Part shown: in pieces, positions 1 through 23,663 of the stretch
Layout of the letters: each line of letters starts with the position of its first letter
How positions within the stretch are numbered: the stretch's first letter is position 1
Assembly: GCA_963693365.1 (NCBI GenBank)
Contig: CAVNZM010000008.1
Coordinates: 8,370,001 to 8,434,000, forward strand
Length of the DNA stretch: 64,000 bases
Source of the DNA: Amoebidium appalachense
Lineage: Eukaryota > Ichthyosporea
Direction of reading: 5' to 3'
The notes under the pieces: model-generated
Told to the model about the DNA's origin: nothing
What the model saw: the letters and a program-made list of their open reading frames with translations, nothing else
Databases searched by the model: none
Made by a program: the position numbers and the translations under genes

Positions 1-617
1 TGAAGTGTGCGTTTGGAAATAGACATTGACGTCTACACGTAGACATGCATGCACGTGTACACACAAACGCAGGGAGACGGAGGGGCAATTGTGCACAGTT
101 ATGCTTGCCAGCACTATTGCATGCTCGAAGTGTGTGTTTTGAAATAGACTTGATAAACGTCTACGCGCAAGCATGCACTCGCAAGTACACACACACGCAT
201 ACCCGTGGAGGGGGATGCAGGTTCATGCATGTTTGCATATGGCTCTTGCCACCCGTTTCACTTTTGTTCGTTGGACATTACATGCATAACTTTGATGTAT
301 TTGTTTTCTTTGTCTGCGTCTCGGTTAAAGAGAACAAATTCAAGGGGGTTCGTTTAGGCCGATTTATTGGCCCTTTCGGGTCAGGCCAAACTGCCGTTTG
401 AGACACATCTCGCCAATCACAGCTTAAATCGCTTTCGGGCCTTGAACCAACCCAGACTTCATAAGAAATCCACTTTAATATTTTTTTTTTTTTTTTTTTT
501 TTTTTTTGCCGTTTGTAGGCACGGATACAAAAAGGTATCAATTTTCTAAATGTATGATTGGTTCGCTTGTTGGTCAGTATCCGAATCAAAAATTAATTCA
601 TTTTTTCCCATTGGCAG
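1..617. other. Intron sequence upstream of first visible helicase exon
   Basis: No exon seen. Two diverged copies of a roughly 70-base segment start near 1 and 127; both contain a (t/c)gaagtgtg start and an aaatagac core, and both run into CA repeats. A T27 tract lies at 481-507. It is followed at 519-545 by a decayed copy of the 5' edge of the exon at 618. The interval is presumably intron of the helicase gene. Confidence 0.6.
508..545 (+). repeat. Decayed duplicate of the 618 exon start and acceptor
   Basis: GTAG then GCACGGATAC at 515-528 mirrors the real acceptor and exon start GCAG then GCACGGATAC at 614-627. Translation of the copy reads ARIQKGINF against the real ARIRKGINV, then soon hits a stop. 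It looks like a fossil of a local tandem duplication spanning a 3' splice site. Confidence 0.6.
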
Positions 618-10403
<9,786 letters not shown>

Positions 10404-10605
10404 TCGGATCGGGAATTCGGCTCGGTGATTGGCTCAAAATCAGCTTCTAGTGGGCTTCTATGGCAACCCGTCGTCACCATGTGTGACCCTTTTTGCTGTC
10501 CATTTCCCATGGTCAAATGTGATGGTTATGTTTTTTTTTGCTTTGCTTTGTCAACCTTTTCAAGTGGGCGTTTCTCATTTTCTTATATGCAGCTGTCCTC
10601 CCCCC

Positions 10606-10643
<38 letters not shown>

Positions 10644-11151
10644 CCGGGGGGGGGGGGGGGGGGGGGGAGGGGGGGAGGGGGTAATCAAACATTCCGTTGT
10701 GATGCTCGGGTAAAGATATCATATGCGCGAAAGTGGAAATTTGTAACATTTCTGTGGTTTTTTAGTGGGTGACAGCTGCTTCTGCTATTTAGGAAGGGCT
10801 TTTGGGGAGGTTTTTTTTTCACCTTTTTTTCGGGTGTTTTTGGATTTTGGTATTTTTGAGTGAGGTCTGGGGTTTTGTTGGCAAATCCCGATTAAAGCTT
10901 TGCCGGTGGTGTGCGATAACTTGATTAACCAGCGCCCATACAGAATGATTTATCAGGTTAGCAATTGATAATTTTGGGGAAAAGATCGATTCTGTAGACT
11001 AGGTGTTTCCCAATCAGTATTTAGCTATCCATATGCATCTAACAATCATACCACTATAAATGTGTAATGATTTTTTTAGTAAAACAATAAAAAAAAGTAG
11101 GAATATGATGATAAACAATTGAAGCCGATGATTGATAGTCGTGAATTAGAT

Positions 11152-11182
<31 letters not shown>

Positions 11183-11564
11183 ATGATCACACGCATACAC
11201 ATACAAACACGCACGTGCACACACACACAAACACACACACACACATACAGAGTATTGACAGTCACGCGTACATGCACACAAACACAGTGTAACGGTATGA
11301 CACGCACACACACATACACGTCAATATGAGGCACACGCACACACACACACATGTACACACACGCACACACACACTGGAACAAACATGTACGTATAACCGC
11401 CACCAGCCGCCACCACCTGCACATGTGAACGTTTGTTCATGCGTCTCAGTAGGAAGTTGTTTGCACGGTTGATGATGTCGACACCGACACACGATGTACA
11501 CCGATCCCCAACAAGTTGTTGGGAATTCGAATTACGAAGTGAACGCAGCAGCAGCTGGATAAAG

Positions 11565-11624
<60 letters not shown>

Positions 11625-12876
11625 ATGTACGTCTACACAAACACAAACATACGTGCGCGCACGTGTACACACACACACACACTAACCCCGCAACTCCACG
11701 TATATACGGCCATGGACTGACCATGGCATTCCACGACACACTATCGCTATGGTGTGCGTGTAGTGTGTGTCTCTTAGTATCACTTGAAGTTCAGAATCTG
11801 TTTGTTTCCTTTAAGTTATTTGTGTATTTGTCGTGGTGGTGCCGGTGGTGGTAGTTGTGTGCGCGTGTGTGTATGGGGGTGGGTGGGTGGTGGTGGTGGG
11901 GGGATTGGGGGGGGGGCTGCTGCCATAGCGAGCATATCTGCCGTTCATGTTGGCACACAATTGCTACAGGGAAATAGCAAACACACATGTACAGTCAGAT
12001 TTCCGTGATCACATCTCCCGAACGACAGCCAATCAAATTACACGCCCCCAAAGAACCCCCCCCCCCCCCCCCCCCCCCCCCGGTGTCCAGCACCGGTCAA
12101 ACAATTTACCTTTCCCCAGGACCAATTAGACCTTGCGTTTCTTAACCACATTTAGACAAAACAGATGATTTGATAATGCAAGTCAGTCACACTACACAAA
12201 TAGCTTCCTAAAGTAGGAGTACTGAAAAACGGAAAGAGAGAATAATCAGTCGTTGGTTTTCAATTTTAGGAATGCAAATCGGTAACCACGTTTATGGCTT
12301 CCATTAATTATCCTTACACAACACTTAGTACATCTAGTATCAGTACCTATCTATCTACCAATCCATATATCTACTTGACTATCAAACGTATATATCTACT
12401 TTAGATACTCTCACAGTCTACGTAGACAACAATTTACGTACAACATAGGCAACCTTACTATCTCTCCATTGCAATTCACCCTAAGATAATGAATACGTTG
12501 GCAACACTTCACATATAGGCACCCGAATACATGTACCTGTTCCGATCAAGGGTTTGTGTGTGTGTGTGTGCGTGTGTGCGTGCGTGCGTGCATGTGTGTG
12601 TGTTGCATGTTGGTCTTGCCGAACATCAATGCAACTTTCCATTTGACACAGCCAAACATATATTCATAGCACTCACAAAAAAACCCAGCAGGGTCAAGGT
12701 AAAAAACGAAGAGGAAAAAAGAAAAAGCCGGGGGATACACATCCCGTGCTTCCCACCACCTTACCAAAAAAGCATGAAGTATCCCCACACGCCCCCACTG
12801 TCCATCTACGCAACCACTCGAATTTCCACTCCTACTCCACAAAAACCCCATGTCCACACCCTGCAAAATCGCCCTC
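10404..12876. other. Tail-to-tail spacer between helicase and zinc-finger gene
   Basis: No credible gene seen. It holds a C34 run (10608-10641) four bases before a G22 run (10646-10667), so it can fold into a C/G hairpin. Further C tracts lie at 11153-11180, 11566-11610 and 12058-12080, each near CA repeats. AATAAA at about 11083 on the plus strand could serve the helicase mRNA. ORFs here are shadows of repeats. Confidence 0.6.
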
Positions 12877-15800
12877 TCACGACGTCGGGACCAGATCCGG
12901 CAACGCAACGGGCATAAGCGACGAACCCGTCATTGGCTGGCCCCCCATACCCGGCAGTCCCCCAACACTTTGCACGGGCGACGCAGTTACCTTCTGCTTC
13001 TTCGCAGCCGAAGGTCCCAACAACCCCCCAAAAGCAGGCAAACCCCCCAGGCTCGCCGCGGGGGGAAGTGTGCTCGCCTGTCGCGGGCCTCCCAATCCGA
13101 TCGCGGCCGATCCCATCGGCTGGGCGCCGAAAATCACCGGTGAGTTTGCGTTTGCGGCCGAAGCAGACAGCTGGGGCGAGCTGCTCGCAGATCTCTGGCC
13201 GCGCGCCAATTCGGGCGACCGCGGGTTGCCTCCCTGCAACTGCTGCTGCGGCGACGGCGAATGGAACGTCGGCGGGAGGGAAAGGGACGACCCCATTGGC
13301 TGGCCGCCGGAACGAAGCAAACCCGTCGGTTGGGCGCCGCGTGGAACCATAGATATGGTCGGGTCGGAAGAGACAGAAACGGGGGAAGGGGAGGGGATTT
13401 GAGGGCCGGGGGGTGCCCGCGGGCCAGAGAGTCCCGGGGAGGAAGTTCGGCATGCCCATACCCCCCATACTCATCGCGTTGAGGTACATTTGCTGTTGGG
13501 TTAAATCCCCAAACGCGGAGCCCGAAACGCCGTTCGGAATAAGCGGCGAAACCCCGCCACTACTGTTGGTGTTCTGTCCCCCGCCGGCGCCGGCGCCGCC
13601 GACGGAACCGGTGAGCGGAGAAGGGGTGGGAGCGCGCAAATCCGTCCTTAGGTCCAACTTTGGCGAACCCACGCCGCCAGTGTTTGTCGGGGAGGAAACA
13701 AACACAGACACTTCCGCCTCCCCCTTGTAAAACCCGCTGTTTTCGTTCTGCGCCATCGCCTCAATCTCCGTCTCCTGCCGCCGCTTGCGATCGTGCGACT
13801 GCTGGTGCCGGCGGAGAGTCGTCAAATCGGCGAAACGCTTGTCGCACCCGGCATGCTTACACTGGAAAGGTTTTTCTCCCGTGTGAGTACGCAAATGGTT
13901 GTTCAACTGCGAAGACGTGGTGAAACGCTTGGAGCAGCTGGGAACACTGCACTCGAACGGCTTCACCCCGGAATGGATGCGCATGTGACGGACGAGATCG
14001 CTCGACGTCGTGAAGCTCTTTCCACATCCTTCGTGATTGCACCCGTACGGGCGTTCGCCCGTGTGCGTGCGCATGTGCGCCGTCAGGTTGCTAAGCCCTG
14101 AGAACCCCTTCCCGCACACCTTGCACACGCGCGGTTTCTCCCCTGTATGCGACCGCGTGTGCGCCAAAAGACAGTTGGCGTAGGCAAACTTCTTCCCGCA
14201 GCCGGGAACCTCGCACTTGTACGGCCTCTCGCCCGTGTGTGTGCGTGTGTGCGCCGCGAGCACGTTCGCCTGCGTGAACGTCTGCCCACATCCCGGGTGC
14301 CGACACGCGTACGGCTTCTCCCTCGTGTGGGTCTGCATGTGACGCAAAAACTGCTGCAAAATGGGGAACGGTTTCTGCGCGCGCTTGCAATCATTCCACT
14401 TGCACACAAACTGCGTGTCGTTGCTCTCGCTCTTACAGTGTTCCTCCCGCACGTGTTCCGCCAACTCCAACGAGTTCGGGTACTCAATTGCGCAGCTCTC
14501 CCACGCGCATCTCATCGGCCCATCGTGCTCCTTCCTCCTCGACCTCGCATGATGGTCCGAATGATGGTCATCCGAATCGTGGTTGTAGTCATGTTCGTCG
14601 TGATCGTAATCGCTCGCGTCATTCCCGTACCTGTCGCCACCCATGTATCCCCCCATTCCCTCCGGCGGCAGTTGATGGTGTGTCTGAGCCTGTGCCTGTG
14701 ACTGGGGTGGCGGCGGGGGCATAGCGTAGTTGTGACCCCCCTGCTGCTGCCCATTGGAACCTCCAACGTGGAGGTAATCCATGTGAGGGGCTGGTGGTGG
14801 GGCATTGTACTGCATGGGGGGTTGCTGCTGCTGCTGCTGCTGCTGATGTTGCGATGGCGGTGCGGGAGCGTGCTGTTGGTTCTGGGCCGTAATCCCTTGC
14901 ATCCCTGGCATTCCGTTAGCTGCGCCATGGGGCATCGGTTGTGCCTGTCCTTGGTTCTGGCTATGTGGTGGGTAGTGGGGTTGGTGTTGGGGCGGCATGG
15001 TCTGATGCTGTTGCGGCGGTGGTTGGAAGTGGGCTGGCTGGGCGGGAAAACTAGCAGGGGTCATGTGTGTCATGTATGCGGCGGCCCCTGGGTAAGGCTG
15101 GTGTGGCATGCCGGGGGCTACATGTTGGGTAGGTACTGTGGAATGTGCAGGCTGGTGATTGAAAGATTGTTAGTATATGACCAGAAGAATAACAATCCCC
15201 CCTTCCCTCTTTCCCCTTCCAACGCCACTGGGGCACAAACTATATTAGATGTGCAAATCTGCGCCTAGCAACCGTGCACGTGTGCTGGTATTAATCAAGG
15301 AGGCATGTATCTGTGCACGAGAGCAAGCCACCAAACAATCAGATCAAAATATGACAGCGGCCCCTTCCCTGTGGTGTGCGTGCCACCTGCTACTACAAAA
15401 GCCTAGCAACTGTGAGTCTGCACTAATATTCTCTTCATAAAGGCCCGATTAGAGCGCGCATGTACGTGTGTACAACAGCAGGCAATTTGTGATTTCTTTT
15501 TTGATATAACTATGGCAACATCAAAGCGTGCAGTAGTGTGTGTGTGTGCATGAGATCATGCTAACAATCAATTCAAAACAAGACAGGCAGGGGTACCTCA
15601 CCTGCGGTGTACGAGCCACCTGCTGCTGCCCAAAGTGTTCGTTGCCACCCTGCTGCATCTTCTGCCCACCACCCACACCAGCATTCACATTCGCGTTCGC
15701 GTTGGCCTGCGCCTGTGCCCTCTGTTGCTGAACTGCAGCATCCATTGCCATTGTATAAAACTGCTGCAAGTTTGCCTGCAAATTTAACGAGTTTGCGAGC

Positions 15801-16543
15801 GCCGCTTGATTGCTCAATGAAACATTCCCTTGTCCGGCGGTTGCTCCCTGCCCTGCTTGCGAATCTCCCGACGGCAACATCGGATTAGATGAAGCCCCGT
15901 TCGTGGTGTTTTGCGACCCGACATTATCGCCGCCGTTAAGCAAAGATTCACCCAAGTTCCACAACTGTGTCGGCTGTGGTAGTGGTTGCGACGGGGCGGC
16001 GGATGCCTGATGGAGAGTGGACGTGGGCTGGCAGCCTGAAGTGACCCTCTGCTGCTGTCTCTGCAATGTTTGCTCGAGCTGCCTAAGTTGCGCCTCGCGG
16101 AAATCATTTCCCATCTGCTCTTGGCTGGCCGCCTGGGCTGCCTGTTGTGCCATCTGCTGCTGGCGTGTGAGAACCTCGTATTGCACCTGCGCAATTTGCT
16201 GTTGCTTCTGCAACTCCGCCAATGTGTGCAGCTGTGCTGCTTGCTGGCGCTGAACGGCTGCGGCGGCCGCAGCAGCGGTGGCCGCATTTGGTTGCAAAAG
16301 GCCGGTTTGAAAGGGCAAGGTGGCCCAGGGAAAATAGAAATATGACGGAGGGAAGAGTGGGGGAAGCTGTGCGGAATATGTGAAGGGAGTATTGATAGGG
16401 TCAGGTGCTTGCTGTTGGGGTGTGCTTGTGGGTTGAGCCGGCTTCGCATCGGGTGTCGGTTCGGGTGCGGAAACCGCCGGCATAAGCGAAGACCCAGTGT
16501 GCTTGGTTGCTCCACGGAGCAAATGTGACGACGGCTGCGCCAT
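12877..16543 (-). CDS. Eight-finger C2H2 transcription factor with tandem CWCH2 fingers; apparent frameshift
   Basis: Two exons on the minus strand: 16543-15602 (314 codons, from ATG) and 15151-12877, joined phase 0 to phase 0. The donor is GTGAGG; the acceptor CACCAG follows a TACTAAC branch point. Exon 1 is Gln/Ala/Pro-rich and resembles an activation domain with a glutamine-rich coiled stretch. Exon 2 has a Gln/Pro/His-rich region with eight consecutive Gln, an Asp/His-rich stretch, then eight zinc fingers at about residues 529-767. Finger 1 (CAWESC) and finger 2 (CKWNDC) both carry Trp two residues after the first Cys: the tandem CWCH2 arrangement of ZIC, GLI and Rim101/Zap1-like proteins. 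Finger 5 is Cx2C; the others are Cx4C. TGEKP-type linkers suggest sequence-specific DNA binding in the nucleus. At 13433-13439 the frame breaks. Dropping one base restores a Pro/Ser/Gly-rich tail ending at 12877 and makes exon 2 an exact 758 codons, total 1071 residues. I do not recognise a specific orthologue. Confidence 0.85.
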
Positions 16544-18116
16544 GTTTTATGTGTGCAGTTACTGGCTATTATTAGTTTAGATGATGACTGGTGTATATTT
16601 AGGGGTACACTAATGATTTAAGTGAATGGGTGTAGTTGGATACTGTGAGTACAACGACTGCAGTGGACAAACACATAGTGTTATCCTGTCAAACAAAGGC
16701 AGGAATGACGTTGTCTAAGACCAAGGAATCCCAAATTCCACGGAAAACACGAGACTCATTCCGTGGCTTTGCTAGAAAGATTTCTAATCAATTGTAAGTA
16801 TGTGTGTATCAAGGAATATGATAAACTAGCACGACAGAAGTGAAGCCTACCAACGCAAAGAGCTGGGAGCTTAGCTCGTTTGCTACAACAAGAAGCTCAA
16901 GTTCTAAACCAACTCCCACCTATATACACCATCTAATCTGTCCCAAAAAAAGACTATAAAACTCAACGCTTAACTTCTGTCCCTCGCTCCTATTACTTGC
17001 ATTTACTCCCTAGTTCTCTCCTTTCCCTTTTTCCTTAGTTACTTTTTCGTTTTTTCGCGCGCAAAAAATCCGTTGCGGTTGTTTCGGCACCAACAGTTCA
17101 CAGTTTCCAACTGAAGACTGGACTGGTACACAGCACTGGGCAGGTGGTTGGTGAGCACCTGCGTCATACCACTGCGCATGCTATTGCTAACCAATCAATG
17201 TGCGCGAAATATAGAACACGGGCGATGATTGGTGGATTGTGCTTACGGTTGAAAGTGCTGAGCGGTAAATGTAGTGCATGATTCAGAGTGCATGATAAAA
17301 ATAACGCCGATGGAATCACTGATAGACATAATGCGTTGGCTCGAAGTGAAAACGAGACCTAAATTTAGCATACAATTGTCGATTTTATATATCATCTCCA
17401 AGAAGCTATGCATAAACTATTTGTTCTGGTTTTTTACACCTGGTTACAAAAATGTAAAATTATTATGTAATTAGAGAATTCTATCCGGATCTATTTATAA
17501 AGCACTCTTGTTAAAAATGAACAGCCATTGAAGCCATGCCATTCGTAATGTTAAACATTCATCTTTGCCGCATGCTGCTCTTAGACAGGCAGTACCAGGC
17601 CCTACTTTACGCTTGTCACCCAGCCAGAATTTCGAACGCCGGGTGCGATGGGCATGCCCACTCATGAATTTGCAACCACATCGCAAAAAATAGTCTACAC
17701 ACAACACCACAACAAAGACAATAAGTTGTTTATGCAAAGGGTTCAATCGAATACATTATAGGACTATTTTTCTGCAATTCCAATTGGCCATCATCTCCTC
17801 TTTTCAAATTAGTGCCCACCAGGAATAAACGTTTTCGTTGCCATGGCCAAGAGCTCGAGGCCTAAGCAGTGGCACACGTGGACATTCCAAACCCGGGCCC
17901 GGCATTCCACAGTTTACTTTGGCCAATCAGCGCGTTCCGAAGAGGAACAAGGAGAAATAGTCTAGCCTACTTTTGCGACGCGTCATTGTCATTGTGGCTG
18001 TAGAGCTAGAGGAGCTGAGTCGACGTCAGAATCCGCAAATGTAATGTGAAATAGTTTAGGGGGTTTACGCTGTTTGCTCGAGGCAAAGGGTTTACAGCTC
18101 AGTAGACTAATACAGT

Positions 18117-18118
<2 letters not shown>
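16544..18118. other. Upstream region of zinc-finger gene, no gene seen
   Basis: Complex, mostly non-repetitive DNA that should include the zinc-finger promoter. CCAATCA is seen at 17191-17197 and ATTGGTGG near 17229; no convincing TATA box close to the ATG. No ORF with protein-like composition. Confidence 0.5.

Positions 18119-18180
<62 letters not shown>
18119..18180. repeat. G62 tract
   Basis: Uninterrupted G run of 62 bases in otherwise complex intergenic DNA; strong potential for stacked G-quadruplexes on the plus strand. Confidence 0.97.
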
Positions 18181-18182
<2 letters not shown>

Positions 18183-18703
18183 TCGCACTGACATGTCATT
18201 GTGGGTATGTGCCTGCCTATATATGGGTCATGGGCGTTTTTGTGCAATGGCATCTGGTTGTGTATTGACGTGTAGGTTGGCCTTAGCAGTTTGAATCGGC
18301 ATCGGATGTGTGCGGTGAGCATGCGAGATACGGAGAGCGTGTGGCAGAGACTCTTGTATTCTCGTTTGTTCTAGAAATCTGCGTAGAGCATGGGGGTAAA
18401 CTATATGTGCAGCATGGGGGAGAAGCTCAGACGGTGCTTGTGTGCATATCTTTAACCCCACTTAACACGGGCTTTTCCGATGGGAAGGAGGACGCCATGT
18501 GTGTTCGTGGCTCCTCATTTCTCGGTTGGGTGATGATACGTCAGAGTGCGCGCGAGACTCTCTGGCATTTATATGGTAGAGGGGGGGGGGGGGGATATAA
18601 AGAAAAGAGAAAGAAGGCAAATGATGGAACTGGGATACAAGTCAGTCGCAGTAAGGTTGCATTGTAGTGGCCAAGATGTGTCTTTGTGCCTTCCTCATCA
18701 CAG

Positions 18704-20068
<1,365 letters not shown>

Positions 20069-21272
20069 GTAGGTGCATGATGATTTGGGCAATATTAGTC
20101 CCCCGATATATAACCAATTATCTTGCGCATTTGAGCCATGCTCGACTTCTATATATGTATATATATATGTGCCGCTGTAGTGTAATACTTTATTTGATCA
20201 AATAAATAGAATAAAATAGAATACAATTTATTGAAATGTTTTTATAAATAAATGGACATGTAAGCTGTGTTCACATTGGTATACGAGTGATTGTTGACGG
20301 CGGCGTCAACTCCCGAGGTATAGCAAGCCAATCATTTGTGTCCACCTATTTTAAGCTAAAGTAGGCATTTTTGTTTGAAAGCTTCAGAGCACTGATTGTC
20401 CGGCAGCTCAGGTGAGCCACCAGATCTGACAGAGTGGGAAAAAAAAAACTGAAAGCAACATCAAGACCAGATGTAAAGATGACAACAGTCGATTTGAAAC
20501 ACTATAATAAATTTTGGAGGGTGTTTTTTTTTCCCTGCATAAGAAACAATCATTATAACTATAAAGAGAATTCTGTTTGGGACCCGAGCCGAATCCAAGG
20601 AGCTCAATTTGTAAAGCTCGTTTTCATTGGGTAACGTTCACGAGGAGCTATCGCCTGCTGAAGCGGGGACCACTCGAGGTATAAAACCAGGCCGCATTAC
20701 GAAATGAATCAAATCTCGTCATCGCGAATTTTCTGACTGTGTTTTTCCTTTCGGTTCACCCGACCTGCAACACGCTGAGTGAATAAAGGGACAAACTAAG
20801 AACACCTTACAATAGAAAGAGGTTTTTAGGGCGATTATCAACGGCGTTGAAGAGAACATACACAATATAACATTATAGTTCAAGAGAGCTGTTGTATTTA
20901 TTCAAGTGGAAAAAGGGTTCTTATAGGAGGCTATCGCGAAAGGCTCCATGTGATTGCCATCAGAACTTGGTAAGGTTGGGGCACACTGTTGTGTCCCTGT
21001 CAAAACTGCCCGGCGATGGTTTTACTCCCAAAAATATTACGTATATTTCGGTCTGTTTCCAATGACATTGGGTCCGTCCTTGTTTGTTCTTCCTTTAAAG
21101 ACTTCGAACATAAAGCATCCCTATGGATATACTTTTGTGCAGCAGAAACCTTCTTTGTGTTTCTCTTGTGAGTTGGTTGTCTTGGCTGGTAATGATATAA
21201 TAGTTTTCTTTCCCTGCCTACTTTTTGTGATATGTATTTTCTTTTTTTTTTTTTTTTATGTTTCCTTTTTTT

Positions 21273-21330
<58 letters not shown>

Positions 21331-22301
21331 CTTCTTTTTGTTTTTTAAGGCCATGAAACCGGTATATTTAGCTGCTGTTCAGCTTCTTTTTCGTTTTGTT
21401 TTGTTTATCCACCTCGGTGTGTCAGAAATCCTAAACGTGTCAAGAAGTTAGAGACAAGTAACGTACGTCCACACATGCCCGCATCATGTATTTCTTTTGC
21501 TTTTTTCTTTCTTTCTTTTGTTCTTTCTTTCTTTTCCCTTCTTGTTTGTTATACACTCCATCCGCTTCTAATTTTTTTTTCCTTGCCTTTGCTCTAACAT
21601 AGATGCGGCGTTAACATTCAATGAGAATGTCCCCACGACCCTGCGAATGGATGGCTCGAGCTCAAACTGTAGGCTCTGTTTTTCCTTCGGTGTATATGAC
21701 TCTTTTATTCTTGACACGCTGGCCAGGCCTGACACTTCTGTTAGCATAATACCAAGCATAGTTGGGCGTGTGATTTTCCTGTGCCCTTTTGATGCTTCGG
21801 GCGATTACGCAAGTGTAGGCCTGAGCCTATTAACGTCGCTACAGACACTAAGCCTGGAGATCGTCCTGTTTTTCTTGGAACACCGAGAGAAGAGAGTAAA
21901 GACTAGAATGGAACGGTGCATGTCCCTTTATCCTTTTTTTTCGGTGCACTTGGGAATAGTCGCTCTAGATCTGCCCGACTTGGGATTAAAACATCCTCGT
22001 CCGTTGGCCATGCTGTCCCTCTATTCTTATTGTTATGTTGAAGTGGGACAGGTGCCGAGGGATTGAATGGTTTGCGAAAGCAAGTGGGAAAAGGTGCAGT
22101 AGGCTCCCTGCATGTGCATAGCAGAGGAGGTTTGGCTGGTAGCGCTGCGGGCATGGTTGTTTCTCATTTTTCAAGCCTTGGCGCTAAGTTTCCGGCTTCT
22201 GCCAGTGTTGGGGCGAAATCCGTCATCACGAAGGAATGCTGACCCCTCGTTTTCCCACCCCTCTTTTCCCAGGCAACACCCCATATGTGGGGAAAACAAA
22301 C
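20069..22301. other. Spacer upstream of the kinase gene, possible promoter
   Basis: TATAAAA at 20680-20686 sits in complex DNA with CCAGG downstream and may be a core promoter for the kinase or a small transcript. A T-run to G54 tract spans 21241-21329. ORFs at 20954-21451 and 21647-22066 have no domain or composition support. An acceptor-like CCCAG at 22268-22272 precedes the first kinase exon, so 5' untranslated exons may lie here. Confidence 0.4.
21276..21329. repeat. G54 tract preceded by T run
   Basis: A run of T with rare breaks (21241-21275) passes directly into 54 G. The T-to-G order recurs at 23.6, 27.8, 46.7, 52.9 and 59.0 kb. Confidence 0.95.
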
Positions 22302-22927
22302 ATGATTGAGCAGCGGGCCTCCTTGGGATGCCCAGCGGCTGCGTGTGAAAGAGAGCAGGAGAGGTTCTTCCGGGAGGCTGCGAGCGTGATTAAGACTACA
22401 CCCATTGAAGATGACTATCAAATCTTTTATGGGCGCAAGCTTGGGGCCGGAAAGTTTGCCAACGTGTTTAAGTGCACGGACAAGCGCACGGGGGAGTCGT
22501 ATGCTGTCAAGGTGGGTGTGCTTGCCGGTGCTTGTGCCTTGTCTGATTCTCTCCTTTTTCAAGTTTAGTCCTTTTTACTGTTGTTTTTCATTTTTCATTT
22601 TTCATTCTTAGATCTTTGCCCGTGCAAGCTCGGGGCCGGCATGCTTTCCATGCTTGTGCTGCCTTGCCTGATTTCTTTCTTTTGCCCTTTTCCTTTTCCT
22701 TTTCCTTTTCCTTTTTTATTTTATTTTTTTTTTTAGTTTTTCGTGTGGGGGGGGAGGAGGGGGAGGGGGGGGGGGGAGGAGGGGGGGGGAGGGGGAGGGG
22801 GGGGGGGGGGTCGTGTACTTTGGACTCAGTTTGAAACAAAGTGGAGAAGGTTGTTAGTGTTTCCTGTGTACGCCGAATGTTTAGCTGCTTTCTGAAACGC
22901 AAGATAATCCTCCCTCACTTCCCCCCT

Positions 22928-22963
<36 letters not shown>

Positions 22964-23247
22964 TTTCCGTCTTACAGATTGTCAACAAGCACACGGTCCC
23001 CGCTGCATTGGACGTTCTCGACGAGATTGAAGTGCACCTTCTCTGCTCCAAGCACCCAAACGTAGTAGGGTTAAGGGACGCATACATCAACGACCCGCGC
23101 GTGTGCCTCGTGATGGAGCTGATGGAAGGGGGGGAGCTTTTTGAGTCTGTGGCCCGGAACATTTATTTGTCGGAGGACGAGACGAGGGGGGTAATGAGGA
23201 CGCTGCTGTCGGTCGTGCACTTCTTGCACTCGAACAACATTGTGCAC

Positions 23248-23304
<57 letters not shown>

Positions 23305-23569
23305 CCTTTATTATATTTTTATTTTTGTTCTTTTTTTTTACTGTGTGTGTGTTTTTTTTTTGTGTTTTTTTTTGTTTGGGGGGGGGGGGAGGGGGTCGTG
23401 GATCTATATTCATTGCTGAAACGTCTCTTCATGATATATTGGCCTGCTCACGGTTATGGCGGGAGCTTATAGGTGTTATTATGCTATGATAGCGTTAGTA
23501 ACGGGAAAATGCTGCACACACGTGTTATTAATACATTTGGACACCGAAGTCTGTTTATCGATTGCCTCC

Positions 23570-23663
<94 letters not shown>

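Noticed and set aside
12806-13430. Longer C-terminus of the zinc-finger protein in the unshifted frame
   Set aside because: Composition turns Arg/Gly/Trp/Cys-rich, unlike the rest; the shifted frame is natural and gives an exact codon count.
20954-22066. ORFs of 139-165 codons before the kinase
   Set aside because: One runs through the T/G tract, and the other lacks domain or splice support; neither phase links to the kinase exon.
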